59,337 bases of DNA from Candidatus Janibacter merdipullorum (GTDB lineage Bacteria; Actinomycetota; Actinomycetes; Actinomycetales; Dermatophilaceae), in assembly GCA_019116945.1 (NCBI GenBank), contig DXAR01000160.1, forward strand, positions 1 through 59,337. The letters are read 5' to 3'. Of this stretch, positions 42,736-51,701 are shown piece by piece. Numbering within the stretch: position 1 is the stretch's first letter; every line of letters begins with the position of its first letter. The translations under genes were made by a program, and so were the position numbers. Under the pieces are notes generated by a model. It saw only the letters and a program-made list of their open reading frames with translations. It was not told where the DNA came from and did no database searches.

Positions 42736-45564
42736 GTGTCACCACGAGTTCGTCACGTCCCACGTCAGTCCGTGCGATGGGTGGTTGCGCTGGCGGCCGT
42801 CCTCGTCGTCGTCGTCCCCCTCGGTGCGGGGAGCGCAGCGGCTGCGGACGATCGCCAGGTCTCCGCGGGCACCTTCGAGTGGGGCGTGAAGGAGTCCTTC
42901 CGCAACTACGTCGCCGGACCCATCGCCGGCGGCACGATCACCCCCGGAGACGGCGCCTCCCAGGCGAAGGACAACGGGGTCTTCACCTTCGCGAAGGGCA
43001 CGGGCACGGTCCGTGGGGGCGGCGGGGCCGTCTTCGCCTTCACCGGCTCGGTGCACTTCTACGGCCACGGCGGCGACCTCGACGTGACGCTCGCCGACCC
43101 GAAGATCAACGTCAACGCTAACGGCAACGGCTACCTCGAGATCACCGAGACCCGGGACGGCAAGGACAGGACGGTCCAGATCGCCACGGTGCGGGAGGCG
43201 AAGGTCTCCACCTCCGGTGACAACGCCACCCTGCGCGGGGCGAAGACCGAGCTGACGAGGGCAGGGATGGCCGTCTTCTCCATGGACGGCACGAGCGGGG
43301 CTTCCTTCTACAGCGAGGGCGACGCTCTCGACCCGGCCTCCGCCGAGGTCGAGCTCACGGCGGCCACCCCGGACCCTGACCCGACCGACCCCGACCCGAC
43401 GGACCCGGACCCGACCGACCCCGGGCCCACGGACCCGGGGCCGACCGACCCCCCGCCCTCGGACCCCGAGCCCAACGACCCGAGCCCCAAGCCCACGCCG
43501 AAGCCGACGGACCCGAAGCCGACCACGCCGACGACGCCGGCGACGGGCACGAGCGGCACGCTCCGCTGGGGCGTGAAGTCCTCCTTCCGCTCCTACGTGG
43601 GCGGACCGGTCGCCCGGGGCAAGGTCACGACGTCGGGTCACGCCTCCACCTCGAACGGCGTCTACGTCTTCCCGCAGCGGTCGACGAGCGCGAAGCCGCC
43701 GTCCCCCAGCGGGACGACGACGTACCGCGGCCAGGTCACCTTCTACGGCCACCACGGTGACCTGAACATGGACCTGCGCAACCCGCGGGTCGTCGTCACC
43801 TCCGGCTCGCGCGGCAAGCTCGTCGTCGACTCGAGGCCGACGGGTGCCTCCGGCTTCCGCGCCGTCACGGTGAGCAACCTCAACCTCACGCAGGGCTCGA
43901 AGTCCACGCGGAGTGGCTCCGTCACCTACCGCAACGTCCCGGTGACGCTCAGCTCCGCCGGCACCAAACTTTTCGCCTGGGAGGGCCGGTCGATGTACCC
44001 GGCCGGGACCGCGATGGACCCGGTGACCTTCACCATCGGTGCCGACAAGAAGGTCTCGGGCAGCGGGAAGAGCACGACGTCCACGCCCCGGGGCTCTGGC
44101 ACCGGTGGCTCCGCAGGCACGGGCGGCGGTGCCGGCGGCGCCGACACCGGCACCTCCGCCGCCAGCGGATCGGGCTCGGCCTCGAGCGCAGCGGCGGCCG
44201 CGAGCCGCACCGGCGCCGGCTCCCTCACCTGGGGCCTGCGCAAGTCCTTCCGGGACTACATCACCGGACCGATCGCCCACGGGTCGATCTCGGTCTCCGG
44301 GGGCGCCAGCTCCTCCGGAGCTGCCTTCACCTTCCCGCAGTCCGGCGGGGCGAAGGGGGACGGCGGCGCCGGCTACCGGGGTGCGGTGACCTTCCGCGGC
44401 CACGGCGGCATCCTCGACATTTCCTTCGCCGACCCCGCGGTGAGCATCGACTCCACTCGGAGCGGGTCGCTGAGCGCGCAGGTCGATGGTCGTCGGATCA
44501 CCGTGGCCACCCTCAACCTCGGTGCGGCCGCGAAGAGCGAGTCGGGCGGCGCCACGGCCTACACCAACGTGCCGGCCACGCTGACCTCGCAGGGGTCGAC
44601 GCTCTTCCGGTACAACGGTGACTCCTTCTACCCGGCCGGCACTGCGATGGACTCGGTGAGCTTCACCGTCGGGTCCGCGGCAGCGGCATCCGCCGGTGGT
44701 GGCGCCTCTGCGTCGCCGCAGACGGTGGCCTCCGCCGATGCCGGCGGTCCGGGTGGTGGCACCACCGCCCTCGACCCGGACGCGGCGGCGGCCGACGAGG
44801 TCAAGGCCTCGAAGGAGGCCTGCAAGGCCACGGGCAGCGACCTCACGTGGGGTTTCAAGGAGTCCTTCCGCTCCTACGTCTCCGGCAGCATCGCCAAGGG
44901 TGACTGGGCGACGGAGGGCGGTGCGACCTACTCGACGCCGACCTTCGAGTGGGCCAAGGGCAAGGGCACCTTCGACGAGAAGACCCGCACCGGGGCCGTG
45001 GAGTTCCCCGGCACGATCGCCTTCTCCGGTCACGACGGCGCGCTCAACACGACGATCAGCGACCCCGAGGTGCGCCTCGAGGGCGACCGGGCACTCATCG
45101 TCCTCGACTCCGAGGGCGCGACGATGGACGCCGCCATGGAGGGCCGGGACGACACCAAGGCCTACCCCAACGTCCCCTTCGTCGCGGTCGACCTGAGCGA
45201 CGCGAAGGTCGAGACCAAGGACGGCACGACGACGATCACGGCCACGGAGGCCCCGACCACCCTCACCGAGCAGGGCGAGTCCGCCCTCTCCAACTACACG
45301 GCGGGGACCGAGTTCGACCCGATCTCCTTCACGATCATGGCCGACTCCAGTTGCATCGCGCCCGACAAGGTCACCGACCCCCAGGCCAAGGACGCGGCGG
45401 CTGCGGCCCCGGCGCCCACGGACGGTGGGTCGTCCGGTGATGACGGGTTCGAGATCCCGGTGTGGGCGGCCTGGACGTGTGGCGGTCTCGCCGGTGCCGC
45501 ACTCGCCGCCAGTGGCACCGTGCTCCTCATGCGTCGTCGCCTCACCGCTGGGGCCGCGGCATGA
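42736..45564 (+). CDS. htaA: four-domain HtaA heme-binding surface protein
   Basis: A 942-residue secreted, membrane-anchored protein. The signal peptide covers about residues 1-39. Four HtaA domains follow at about 46-211, 276-434, 496-653 and 703-870, each starting with a (T/L)xWG(V/L/F)(K/R)xSFRxY sequence. Each carries the three residues used for heme in characterised HtaA domains: a Tyr near the start (Tyr58 in domain 1), a His in GHGG, GHHG or GHDG (His111), and a later Tyr. Domain 1 and 2 are joined by a Pro/Asp-rich linker, 2 and 3 by a Gly/Ser/Ala-rich linker. A C-terminal helix (about 909-932) and RRR end it. GTG at 42736 is preferred over 42712 because of spacing and the signal peptide. 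It overlaps hmuT by ATGA. Confidence 0.88.
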   Translation: MSPRVRHVPRQSVRWVVALAAVLVVVVPLGAGSAAAADDRQVSAGTFEWGVKESFRNYVAGPIAGGTITPGDGASQAKDNGVFTFAKGTGTVRGGGGAVFAFTGSVHFYGHGGDLDVTLADPKINVNANGNGYLEITETRDGKDRTVQIATVREAKVSTSGDNATLRGAKTELTRAGMAVFSMDGTSGASFYSEGDALDPASAEVELTAATPDPDPTDPDPTDPDPTDPGPTDPGPTDPPPSDPEPNDPSPKPTPKPTDPKPTTPTTPATGTSGTLRWGVKSSFRSYVGGPVARGKVTTSGHASTSNGVYVFPQRSTSAKPPSPSGTTTYRGQVTFYGHHGDLNMDLRNPRVVVTSGSRGKLVVDSRPTGASGFRAVTVSNLNLTQGSKSTRSGSVTYRNVPVTLSSAGTKLFAWEGRSMYPAGTAMDPVTFTIGADKKVSGSGKSTTSTPRGSGTGGSAGTGGGAGGADTGTSAASGSGSASSAAAAASRTGAGSLTWGLRKSFRDYITGPIAHGSISVSGGASSSGAAFTFPQSGGAKGDGGAGYRGAVTFRGHGGILDISFADPAVSIDSTRSGSLSAQVDGRRITVATLNLGAAAKSESGGATAYTNVPATLTSQGSTLFRYNGDSFYPAGTAMDSVSFTVGSAAAASAGGGASASPQTVASADAGGPGGGTTALDPDAAAADEVKASKEACKATGSDLTWGFKESFRSYVSGSIAKGDWATEGGATYSTPTFEWAKGKGTFDEKTRTGAVEFPGTIAFSGHDGALNTTISDPEVRLEGDRALIVLDSEGATMDAAMEGRDDTKAYPNVPFVAVDLSDAKVETKDGTTTITATEAPTTLTEQGESALSNYTAGTEFDPISFTIMADSSCIAPDKVTDPQAKDAAAAAPAPTDGGSSGDDGFEIPVWAAWTCGGLAGAALAASGTVLLMRRRLTAGAAA
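43371..43548 (+). repeat. coding Pro/Asp-rich tandem repeat (HtaA linker)
   Basis: In-frame tandem units encoding Asp-Pro-Thr-Asp-Pro and variants, then Pro-Lys-Pro-Thr. It forms the linker between HtaA domains 1 and 2. Confidence 0.8.
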
Positions 45565-46679
45565 CCGGCTCCCCACGTCGACGGCCGCGGGCACTCGTCG
45601 CCGCGGCAGCCGCCCTGACCCTCACCCTCACGGCGTGCGCCGGTGGCGGTGCCGATGCGCACGGTGACGGCGGGGCCGGGTCGACGACCCCCCTGTCGGA
45701 GCTCGAGGCCGTCGACTCACCGCGCACCGTCACGGGGCAGACGACGGCCGAGCTCGCCGACGCTGAGATCGACCCCGTCGAGGAGGGCCCGACCCAGACG
45801 CTGCCAGCGACCGTGACGAGCCACGACCAGGGCGGGGCCAAGAAGGTCACCGTCAAGGACACCGACCGGGTGGTGGCCATGGACCTCTCCGGGTCGCTGG
45901 CCGCGACGATCTACGGGCTCGGCCTCGGGGACAGCCTCGTGGGCCGGGACCAGTCGACGACCTTCCCCGGCGCCAAGGACCTGCCCCTCGTCACCTCGGG
46001 TGGTCACTCGGTCAACGCGGAGGCCCTGCTCACGCTCGAGCCCACGCTCGTCATCACCGACGGGTCCATCGGGCCGCGCGATGTCGTCGAGCAGCTCCGG
46101 GACGCCGGGGTGACGGTCGTCTTCGTCGAGAACGAGGCCTCCCTCGACGGCGCCGCCCAGCTCGCCGAGGACGTCGCCGCCGTCTACGGCGTCCCCGAGA
46201 CCGGCGAGAAGCTGAAGCAGCAGATCGCCGACGAAATCACGGCGACGAAGAAGGAGGTCGCCGAGCTCGCACCCGACGCGAAGGGCGACAAGGTCCGGAT
46301 GATCTTCCTCTACATCCGCGGCAACTCCGGCGTCTACTACCTCTTCGGTGACGAGTCCGGTGCGGATGACCTCATCGACGGTCTCGGTGGCATCGACGTC
46401 GCCTCCGAGCAGGGGTGGAAGGGGCAGCGCCCGATGACCGACGAGGCGATCACGTCGGCCAACCCGGACCTCATCTTCGTCATGACCGGCGGGCTGGAGT
46501 CCGCCGGCGGGGTCGACCAGCTCCTCCAGGACAAGCCGGCGCTCGCCCTGACCACGGCCGGCAAGAACAAGCGCTTCGTCGACATGGCCGACGGGGACAT
46601 CCTCTCCTTCGGGCCGCGCAGCGCCGCGGTGCTCGAGGCCCTCGCCCGCGCCGTCTACGCCCCCGAGGGATCCGGGTGA
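45561..46679 (+). CDS. hmuT: heme ABC transporter substrate-binding lipoprotein
   Basis: Captures heme outside the membrane and hands it to HmuUV. 372 residues; signal peptide with lipobox LTAC (Cys26), then the bilobed helical-backbone fold of cluster A-II binding proteins: DRVVAMDLSGSLAATIYGLGLGDSLVGRDQSTTFP, LEPTLVITDGSIGPRDVVEQL, and C-terminal NPDLIFVMTGGLES. A 60-residue linker follows the lipid anchor. Overlaps htaA and hmuU, so co-transcribed. HtaA upstream and HmuO downstream fix heme over siderophore as the ligand. Confidence 0.92.
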   Translation: MTGSPRRRPRALVAAAAALTLTLTACAGGGADAHGDGGAGSTTPLSELEAVDSPRTVTGQTTAELADAEIDPVEEGPTQTLPATVTSHDQGGAKKVTVKDTDRVVAMDLSGSLAATIYGLGLGDSLVGRDQSTTFPGAKDLPLVTSGGHSVNAEALLTLEPTLVITDGSIGPRDVVEQLRDAGVTVVFVENEASLDGAAQLAEDVAAVYGVPETGEKLKQQIADEITATKKEVAELAPDAKGDKVRMIFLYIRGNSGVYYLFGDESGADDLIDGLGGIDVASEQGWKGQRPMTDEAITSANPDLIFVMTGGLESAGGVDQLLQDKPALALTTAGKNKRFVDMADGDILSFGPRSAAVLEALARAVYAPEGSG

Positions 46680-47707
46680 TCCGCAAGGCCTCTGCCCACC
46701 TCGTCCTCCTCGCGCTGCTCGTCGCCGGCATCCTCGTGTCGGTGTCCATCGGACAGCTCGGGGTGGGCCCACAAGGGGCGGTCGGCAGCCTCCTCGACTC
46801 CGTGGGGTGGGAGACCTCGTGGATCCCCCAGCCGGAGATCATGAATGCCTCGCTCCAGCAGATCCGCTTCCCCCGGGCCCTCATGAGCATCCTCGTCGGC
46901 GCCGGGCTGGCCGTCGCCGGAGCGGTGATGCAGGCGATCTTCGGCAACCCGCTCGCCGAGCCCGGTGTCGTCGGCGTCTCCGCGGGGGCGGCCCTCGGTG
47001 CCGCGATCGCCATCGCCACCGGCGTCACCGTCTTCGGGGTGTGGGGGGTCGCCGTGGCCGCCTTCGCCGGCGGCTTCCTCTCGACCGTGCTCGTCTACCT
47101 CGTCTCCCGCAGCCAGGGGCGCACGGAGGTCGTGACGCTCCTGCTCACCGGCATCGCCGTCAATGCCTTCGCCGGCGCCGGCATGGCCCTCGTCATGTTC
47201 CTCGGCAACACCGCCTCGCGCGAGCAGATCGTCTTCTTCCAGCTCGGGACGCTCAACGGCTCCCGTTGGCCCGAGGTCGTCGCCGTCCTCGTCGTCACCG
47301 TCCCCTCGGTGATCCTGTGCTGGGTGCTCGCCCGCCAGTACGACCTGCTCGCCCTGGGCGAGCGGACGGCGGCCCACCTCGGCATCCGGGTGGAGCGGCT
47401 GCGCGGGATCTCGATCGTCCTTGTCGCCCTGCTCACCGCGGTCGGCGTGGCCTTCGCCGGGATCATCTCCTTCGTCGGGCTCGTCGTGCCCCACCTCCTG
47501 CGGATGATCCTCGGGCCGGGCCACCGGATGCTCATCCCGGCGAGCATGCTCGGCGGCGCGGTCCTCCTCACCTGGGCCGACACGGTCGCGCGGACCACCG
47601 TCACTGGGGCGGACCTGCCGATCGGCATGCTCACCGCGCTCATCGGTGGTCCCTTCTTCCTCTACCTCATCATCCGCTCCCGTCGTCGGGCCGGTGGGTG
47701 GGCATGA
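46676..47707 (+). CDS. hmuU: heme ABC transporter permease
   Basis: A 343-residue FecCD-family permease with about ten helices. Conserved sequence includes FPRALMSILVGAGLAVAGAVMQAIFGNPLAEPGVVGVSAGAALG, the ATPase-contact helix ERLRGISIVLVALLTAVGVAFAGIISFVGLVVPHLLRMI, and the closing IGGPFFLYLII. GTG start in GTGA overlap with the hmuT stop. Confidence 0.94.
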   Translation: MIRKASAHLVLLALLVAGILVSVSIGQLGVGPQGAVGSLLDSVGWETSWIPQPEIMNASLQQIRFPRALMSILVGAGLAVAGAVMQAIFGNPLAEPGVVGVSAGAALGAAIAIATGVTVFGVWGVAVAAFAGGFLSTVLVYLVSRSQGRTEVVTLLLTGIAVNAFAGAGMALVMFLGNTASREQIVFFQLGTLNGSRWPEVVAVLVVTVPSVILCWVLARQYDLLALGERTAAHLGIRVERLRGISIVLVALLTAVGVAFAGIISFVGLVVPHLLRMILGPGHRMLIPASMLGGAVLLTWADTVARTTVTGADLPIGMLTALIGGPFFLYLIIRSRRRAGGWA

Positions 47708-48498
47708 GCCGGATCGTCCTCACCGATGTCGGCTGCACCCGCGGGGGACGGCAGATCCTCTCGGGTGTCTCGCTCGAGGTGTCACCGGGCCGGCTGCTCG
47801 CCCTCGTGGGCCCCAACGGGGCCGGCAAGTCGACCCTGCTCGCCCTCATGTGCGGGGACCTCCGGCTCTCCGGTGGCGAGGTCCGCATCGACGACCGGCC
47901 GTTGGGGCAGTGGTCGGCCAGCGACCTCGCCCGGGTGCGCTCGGTGCTGCTCCAGAGCAATGATGTGAGCTTCAGCTTCACCTCCCGCGAGGTCGTCGAG
48001 ATGGGCCGCAACCCGTGGACGGGGCGCCCCGAGGCGGACGAGGACGAGGAGGCCGTCACCGAGGCGATGCGCACCGCCGACGTCGTCCACCTCGCCGACC
48101 GTCCCTACTCCTCGCTCTCCGGGGGCGAGCGTGCCCGCGTATCGCTGGCCCGGGTTCTCGCGCAGCGGACCCCGGTCGTCCTCCTCGACGAGCCGACCGC
48201 GGCGCTCGACCTGCGTCACCAGGAGGAGGTCATGTCCGTGGCCCGGTCCCTGGCCCGCGAAGGCCGCGCGGTCATCGTCGTCCTCCACGACCTCTCCCTC
48301 GCCGCGGCCTACGCGGACGAGATCGCCGTCATCGCCGAGGGGACCCTCGGCGCCCTCGGCGAGCCGGCCGAGGTGCTCACCACCGAGATGGTCCGCTCCG
48401 TCTACGGCGTCGACACACACCTGCTCGAGTCGCCTGACGGCCACCGCATCGTCATCCCCCTTCGCCACCACATCGCCACCCAGGAGGAGCACCCATGA
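47704..48498 (+). CDS. hmuV: heme ABC transporter ATP-binding protein
   Basis: A 264-residue ATPase powering HmuU. Walker A GPNGAGKST at residues 36-44, Q-loop VLLQSNDVSFSF, signature SSLSGGERARVSLAR, Walker B TPVVLLDEPTAALDL and switch histidine in VVLHDLSLAA. The C-terminal HLLESPDGHRIVIPLRH is usual for heme importers. ATGA overlaps on both sides. Confidence 0.95.
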   Translation: MSRIVLTDVGCTRGGRQILSGVSLEVSPGRLLALVGPNGAGKSTLLALMCGDLRLSGGEVRIDDRPLGQWSASDLARVRSVLLQSNDVSFSFTSREVVEMGRNPWTGRPEADEDEEAVTEAMRTADVVHLADRPYSSLSGGERARVSLARVLAQRTPVVLLDEPTAALDLRHQEEVMSVARSLAREGRAVIVVLHDLSLAAAYADEIAVIAEGTLGALGEPAEVLTTEMVRSVYGVDTHLLESPDGHRIVIPLRHHIATQEEHP

Positions 48499-49131
48499 CC
48501 ACCCTGTCCCCGGACACCGCCCTGTCCACCCTCGTCCGCGAGGGGTCCCGCGCCGAGCACTCCGACGCCGAGGGCTCGACCTTCATGACCGAGCTGCTCG
48601 CCGGTCGCCTCGACGGCGCCGGGTACGCGCACTACCTCGCGGTGCTGCGTCCGGTCTACGCCGCCCTCGAGGGGGGTTGGCCGGAAGCTCGCCGACGACC
48701 CGGTCGCCGGGGGTTTCGTCGACCCGGGCCTCGAGCGGCTGGCGGCCCTCGACGCCGATCTCGACCACTGGACCCGGGGGGAGGGGCTCGTCGCCTCAAG
48801 CCGGGCGGCCGATGCCTACGTCGCCCGGATCGAGGCGACCCGCGAGGACCCGAAGCTCTTCGTGGCGCACCACTACACGCGCTACCTCGGCGACCTGTCC
48901 GGTGGGCAGGCGATCGGGCGGGTCCTCGCCCGCGCCTACGAGCTCGAGCAGCCCGAGGGCGTGCGCTTCTACGACTTCGAGGACATCCCCAAGCCGAAGC
49001 CCTACAAGGACGCCTACCGCGCCCGGCTCGACGCGCTCCCGCTGGGCGAGGACGACAAGGCCGCGGTGCTCGCCGAGGTCAAGGTGGCCTTCGACCTCAA
49101 CGGCGCCCTCTTCGCCGAGCTCTCGCGCTGA
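48495..49131 (+). pseudogene. hmuO: heme oxygenase gene interrupted by a +1 frameshift
   Basis: Biliverdin-forming heme oxygenase (about 212 residues if intact) that would release iron from imported heme. The first 58 codons encode the family N-terminus with proximal His22 in SRAEHSDAEGSTFM. At 48671-48676 a run of six G follows GA; five would restore the expected reading LEGVGRKLADDP. After it the protein continues in the +1 frame through HHYTRYLGDLSGGQAIG (distal helix), YDFEDIPKPKPYKDAYR and stops at 49131. As written the frame continues out of register to 49202. It could be a true recent mutation, a phase-variable tract, or a base-call error in the G run. Confidence 0.85.
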
Positions 49132-49157
49132 TCGTTCACCCGTACTGCAGCTCGACC

Positions 49158-49181
49158 TCCGGGTCGGCCGGCGGCCCCGGA
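49158..49181. terminator. weak hairpin after the heme island
   Basis: TCCGGG and CCCGGA arms with a GC-rich inner segment, 27 bases past the heme oxygenase stop and between convergent genes. Weak call. Confidence 0.25.
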
Positions 49182-49212
49182 ATCTCGTCCGCTCGCCGGT
49201 GAGGCGCAGTCC

Positions 49213-49659
49213 TCATGAACGGAGGAAGCGGGCCTGGCCGGGTGCGACGGTGACCTCCAGCGACTCGCCGACGGCCAGCCCGTCGAGCCGCGGGAGGAGC
49301 AGCTCGAGGACCGTCGTGGGCTGGTGGTGCATCGGCTTGGTCTCCGGGTGGGGGCGGTAGACGAGCCCCGCGACCGCGTCGCCCCGGGTCACGGTGCACT
49401 CGACGAAGGAAAAGGTCTCCGGCCCGTGCACCTCCGTCCACGCCACGTCGCGGAAGGTCCAGCGCGGGGCGGTGACGACGAGCTCGTGCGGGGCGATGTC
49501 GAGGTTGACCGTCGCGAGGACGAAGGGGGAGAGGTCCAGCCCCCGGGCCGCGAAGTGCGGCGCCTGGAGGGCGATCGTCCCCCCGGCGAAGGGGGTGTCG
49601 GCGGCCCGGCCCGAGGCGACCCCGTGGCCGGCGACGACGACCCCCCTCGCCCGGTTCAC
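49213..49659 (-). CDS. conserved hypothetical protein, beta-rich
   Basis: A 148-residue protein that I recognise as a recurring family but cannot name. It starts NRARGVVVAGHGVASGRA, then IALQAPHFAARGLDLSPFVLATVNLDIAP, EVHGPETFSFVECTV, GLVYRPHPETKPMHHQPTTVLELLLPRLDG. It has no signal or membrane helix and looks like a small beta barrel. The early glycine-rich segment and TVNLDI recall the archaeal CTP-dependent riboflavin kinase barrel, but this is weak. GTG start overlaps the stop of the upstream DUF4870 gene by GTGA. Confidence 0.6.
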   Translation of the reverse strand: MNRARGVVVAGHGVASGRAADTPFAGGTIALQAPHFAARGLDLSPFVLATVNLDIAPHELVVTAPRWTFRDVAWTEVHGPETFSFVECTVTRGDAVAGLVYRPHPETKPMHHQPTTVLELLLPRLDGLAVGESLEVTVAPGQARFLRS

Positions 49660-50102
49660 GAGACGAGTCGCGGCGTCAGCGGGGGAGTCCACCACTCGCC
49701 GCTGTTGGCCTTCATGGCCCCCATGATGTGGATCACCGTCGCGGCGATGATCACCACGGGGTAGGTGAGGAAGCCGATGAGGACGATCATGAGCGCGGTC
49801 GAGATGACGAGCAGGATCGCCGTGACGATCTGCACGTTGAGGCTGTTGGCCGCGTGCGCCCGGACGAAGGGGCCGCGGTCCTTGTAGATCAGGTAGATGA
49901 CGAGCGAGGCGACGAAGCCGAGTGTCCCGGCGCTGAGCGGCAGCAGGACCGCGGGGACGACGTGCGCGACCATCCCGAGGTTGCGCTCCTCGGTGGGGCT
50001 CATCGGGGTGGGGCCGAAGCCCGGGGGCGGCGGCTGCGGGGTGGGCGTGCCCGACTGCGGCGCGTCGGCGCCCGGCTGCGGGTCCTGGGGAGCGGTGCTC
50101 AT
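49656..50102 (-). CDS. DUF4870-type small membrane protein
   Basis: A 148-residue protein: residues 1-40 are Pro/Gly/Gln-rich cytoplasmic sequence, followed by SPTEERNLGMVAHVVPAVL and three transmembrane helices with the family KDRGPFVRAHAANSLNVQI loop, ending near VIHIMGAMKANSGEWW. No known activity. Transcribed divergently from nuoA2 with 112 bases between starts; the downstream hypothetical gene is coupled to it. Confidence 0.85.
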   Translation of the reverse strand: MSTAPQDPQPGADAPQSGTPTPQPPPPGFGPTPMSPTEERNLGMVAHVVPAVLLPLSAGTLGFVASLVIYLIYKDRGPFVRAHAANSLNVQIVTAILLVISTALMIVLIGFLTYPVVIIAATVIHIMGAMKANSGEWWTPPLTPRLVS

Positions 50103-50201
50103 GTGGTCCTCCTGTGGTCTCACCCCCGACTCTGCCTCCCCGAAGGTCACGAGTCCATGAGGGGGGCCGGTCGCTCCGGGGTGGGGACATCCCCCGGACG
50201 T

Positions 50202-50207
50202 TAGGGT
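50202..50207 (+). promoter_or_regulatory. -10 box for the second nuo cluster
   Basis: TAGGGT seven bases before the ATG of nuoA2; leaderless spacing. No Shine-Dalgarno lies before the ATG and no good -35 is visible. Confidence 0.4.
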
Positions 50208-50214
50208 GCACGGC

Positions 50215-50580
50215 ATGGCCGAGCTCAGCGGATATGTCGTCGTGGCGGGGGTGCTCGCCGTGGGCGTGCTCCTCGTCGTCGCCGGCTACGCGGCGCGACG
50301 GCTCCTCGCCCCCTCCGCGCCGACCGCGGACAAGCGGGCGACCTACGAGTCCGGCGTCGACCCCGTCGGCCGGGACTGGGCGCAGACGCAGGTGCGCTAC
50401 CTCGGCTATGCCTTCCTCTACGTCATCTTCGCCGTCGACGTCGTCTACCTCTTCCCGTGGGCGCTCGTCCTGCGCACCGATCTCGGCCCCGTGAGCCTCG
50501 TCGAGGTGGCGATCTTCATCGGGGTCGTCCTCCTCGGGCTCGTCCACGCCCTTCGCCGGGGGCTGCTGCGATGGACGTGA
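50215..50580 (+). CDS. nuoA2: second-set NuoA
   Basis: A 121-residue three-helix homologue of NuoA. The loop reads [14 protein letters not shown] instead of YECGI, so the conserved loop cysteine is serine. Helix 2 reads [16 protein letters not shown], where the conserved Asp is Ala and the Glu is Asp. First of ten genes that encode the membrane arm plus B, C and I, with no D, E, F or G. Confidence 0.9.
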   Translation: MAELSGYVVVAGVLAVGVLLVVAGYAARRLLAPSAPTADKRATYESGVDPVGRDWAQTQVRYLGYAFLYVIFAVDVVYLFPWALVLRTDLGPVSLVEVAIFIGVVLLGLVHALRRGLLRWT

Positions 50581-50584
50581 GGCC

Positions 50585-51166
50585 ATGACCACCGATCTGC
50601 CCATGCCGAGGATGGGACCCGTCGGCGGGCACGCACCCAAGCCGATGAAGATCGTCCTCAACTGGGGCCGGCGCTACAGCCTGTGGGTCTTCAACTTCGG
50701 GCTCGCCTGCTGTGCCATCGAGTTCATCGCCGCCTCGATGGCCCGGCACGACTTCATCCGGCTCGGGGTCATCCCCTTCGCCCCGGGCCCGCGGCAGGCC
50801 GACCTCATGGTCGTCTCCGGCACGGTGACCGACAAGATGGCGCCGTCGATCCGGCGCCTCTACGACCAGATGCCCGAGCCGAAGTACGTCATCTCCTTCG
50901 GCGCCTGCTCCAACTCCGGTGGCCCCTACTGGGACTCCTACTCGGTGACCAAGGGCGTCGACCAGCTCGTCCCCGTCGACGTCTACGTCCCAGGTTGCCC
51001 GCCCCGCCCCGAGGCGCTGCTCCACGGGATCATCGTCCTCCAGGACAAGATCGCCGCCGAGTCGCTGACCACCCGCTCGCTGCGGGCCCGGTACGCGGGC
51101 GGCCGCACGGCGAGCGCCGGCGAGGTGCGGCGCGGCCTGCTCCGACGTCCGACGAAGGGAGCGTGA
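50585..51166 (+). CDS. nuoB2: second-set NuoB
   Basis: A 193-residue NuoB homologue with every N2 ligand: tandem Cys in [11 protein letters not shown], Cys in [11 protein letters not shown] and Cys in [10 protein letters not shown]. It should carry a [4Fe-4S] cluster. It has a different N-terminus from NuoB1 and lies four bases after nuoA2. The quinone-site partner NuoD is not encoded with it. Confidence 0.94.
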   Translation: MTTDLPMPRMGPVGGHAPKPMKIVLNWGRRYSLWVFNFGLACCAIEFIAASMARHDFIRLGVIPFAPGPRQADLMVVSGTVTDKMAPSIRRLYDQMPEPKYVISFGACSNSGGPYWDSYSVTKGVDQLVPVDVYVPGCPPRPEALLHGIIVLQDKIAAESLTTRSLRARYAGGRTASAGEVRRGLLRRPTKGA

Positions 51167-51167
51167 C

Positions 51168-51701
51168 GTGCCCGAGGAGAGGCTCACCGTCACGCCCGGC
51201 GAGTGGTGGTCGGCGGTCGCCGACGCCCGGGGGCGCGGCTACGTCTTCTTCGACTGGCTGAGTGCGGTCGACGAGACCGACCGGGAGGAGGACCCGGGGC
51301 TCGATGTGCTCTGCCACCTGATCGACCCGCACCCAGGTCCCGGGCGGGACCTGCACTCCCTCCTCCTGCGGACCCGGTCACCGCTCGGCGAGGCCCTGCC
51401 CAGCGTGACGGGGCTCTTCGCCGGTGCCGCCTGGCACGAGCGCGAGACCCACGAGATGTTCGGCCAGGACTTCGCCGGCTTCGACGACGGCACCGGTCTG
51501 GGGCTGCGCCCGCTGCTCCTGCCGGACGGCTTCGAGGGCACCCCGCTGCGCAAGTCCTTCGTCCTCGCCGCGCGGGCCACCCGTCCGTGGCCGGGGGGCA
51601 AGGACCCGGGGGAGGGCACCGGCTCGAAGAAGTCGCCGAGCCGCCGCCGCGTCTCCGCGCCCGGGGTGCCCGGGCCGGAGTGGGGGCCGCGCGACCCATG
51701 A
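51168..51701 (+). CDS. nuoC2: second-set NuoC
   Basis: A 177-residue NuoC homologue without the long N-terminal extension of NuoC1. It keeps [11 protein letters not shown] and the signature [18 protein letters not shown], then a C-terminal [16 protein letters not shown] and a basic Pro-rich tail. GTG start with AAGGGAG upstream; overlaps nuoH2 by ATGA where a nuoD gene would be expected. Confidence 0.9.
   Translation: MPEERLTVTPGEWWSAVADARGRGYVFFDWLSAVDETDREEDPGLDVLCHLIDPHPGPGRDLHSLLLRTRSPLGEALPSVTGLFAGAAWHERETHEMFGQDFAGFDDGTGLGLRPLLLPDGFEGTPLRKSFVLAARATRPWPGGKDPGEGTGSKKSPSRRRVSAPGVPGPEWGPRDP

Noticed and set aside
48671-48676. Programmed ribosomal frameshifting in the heme oxygenase gene
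   Set aside because: No slippery heptamer followed by a convincing stimulatory hairpin is seen, and the family does not use frameshifting. Mutation, phase variation or sequence error is more likely.
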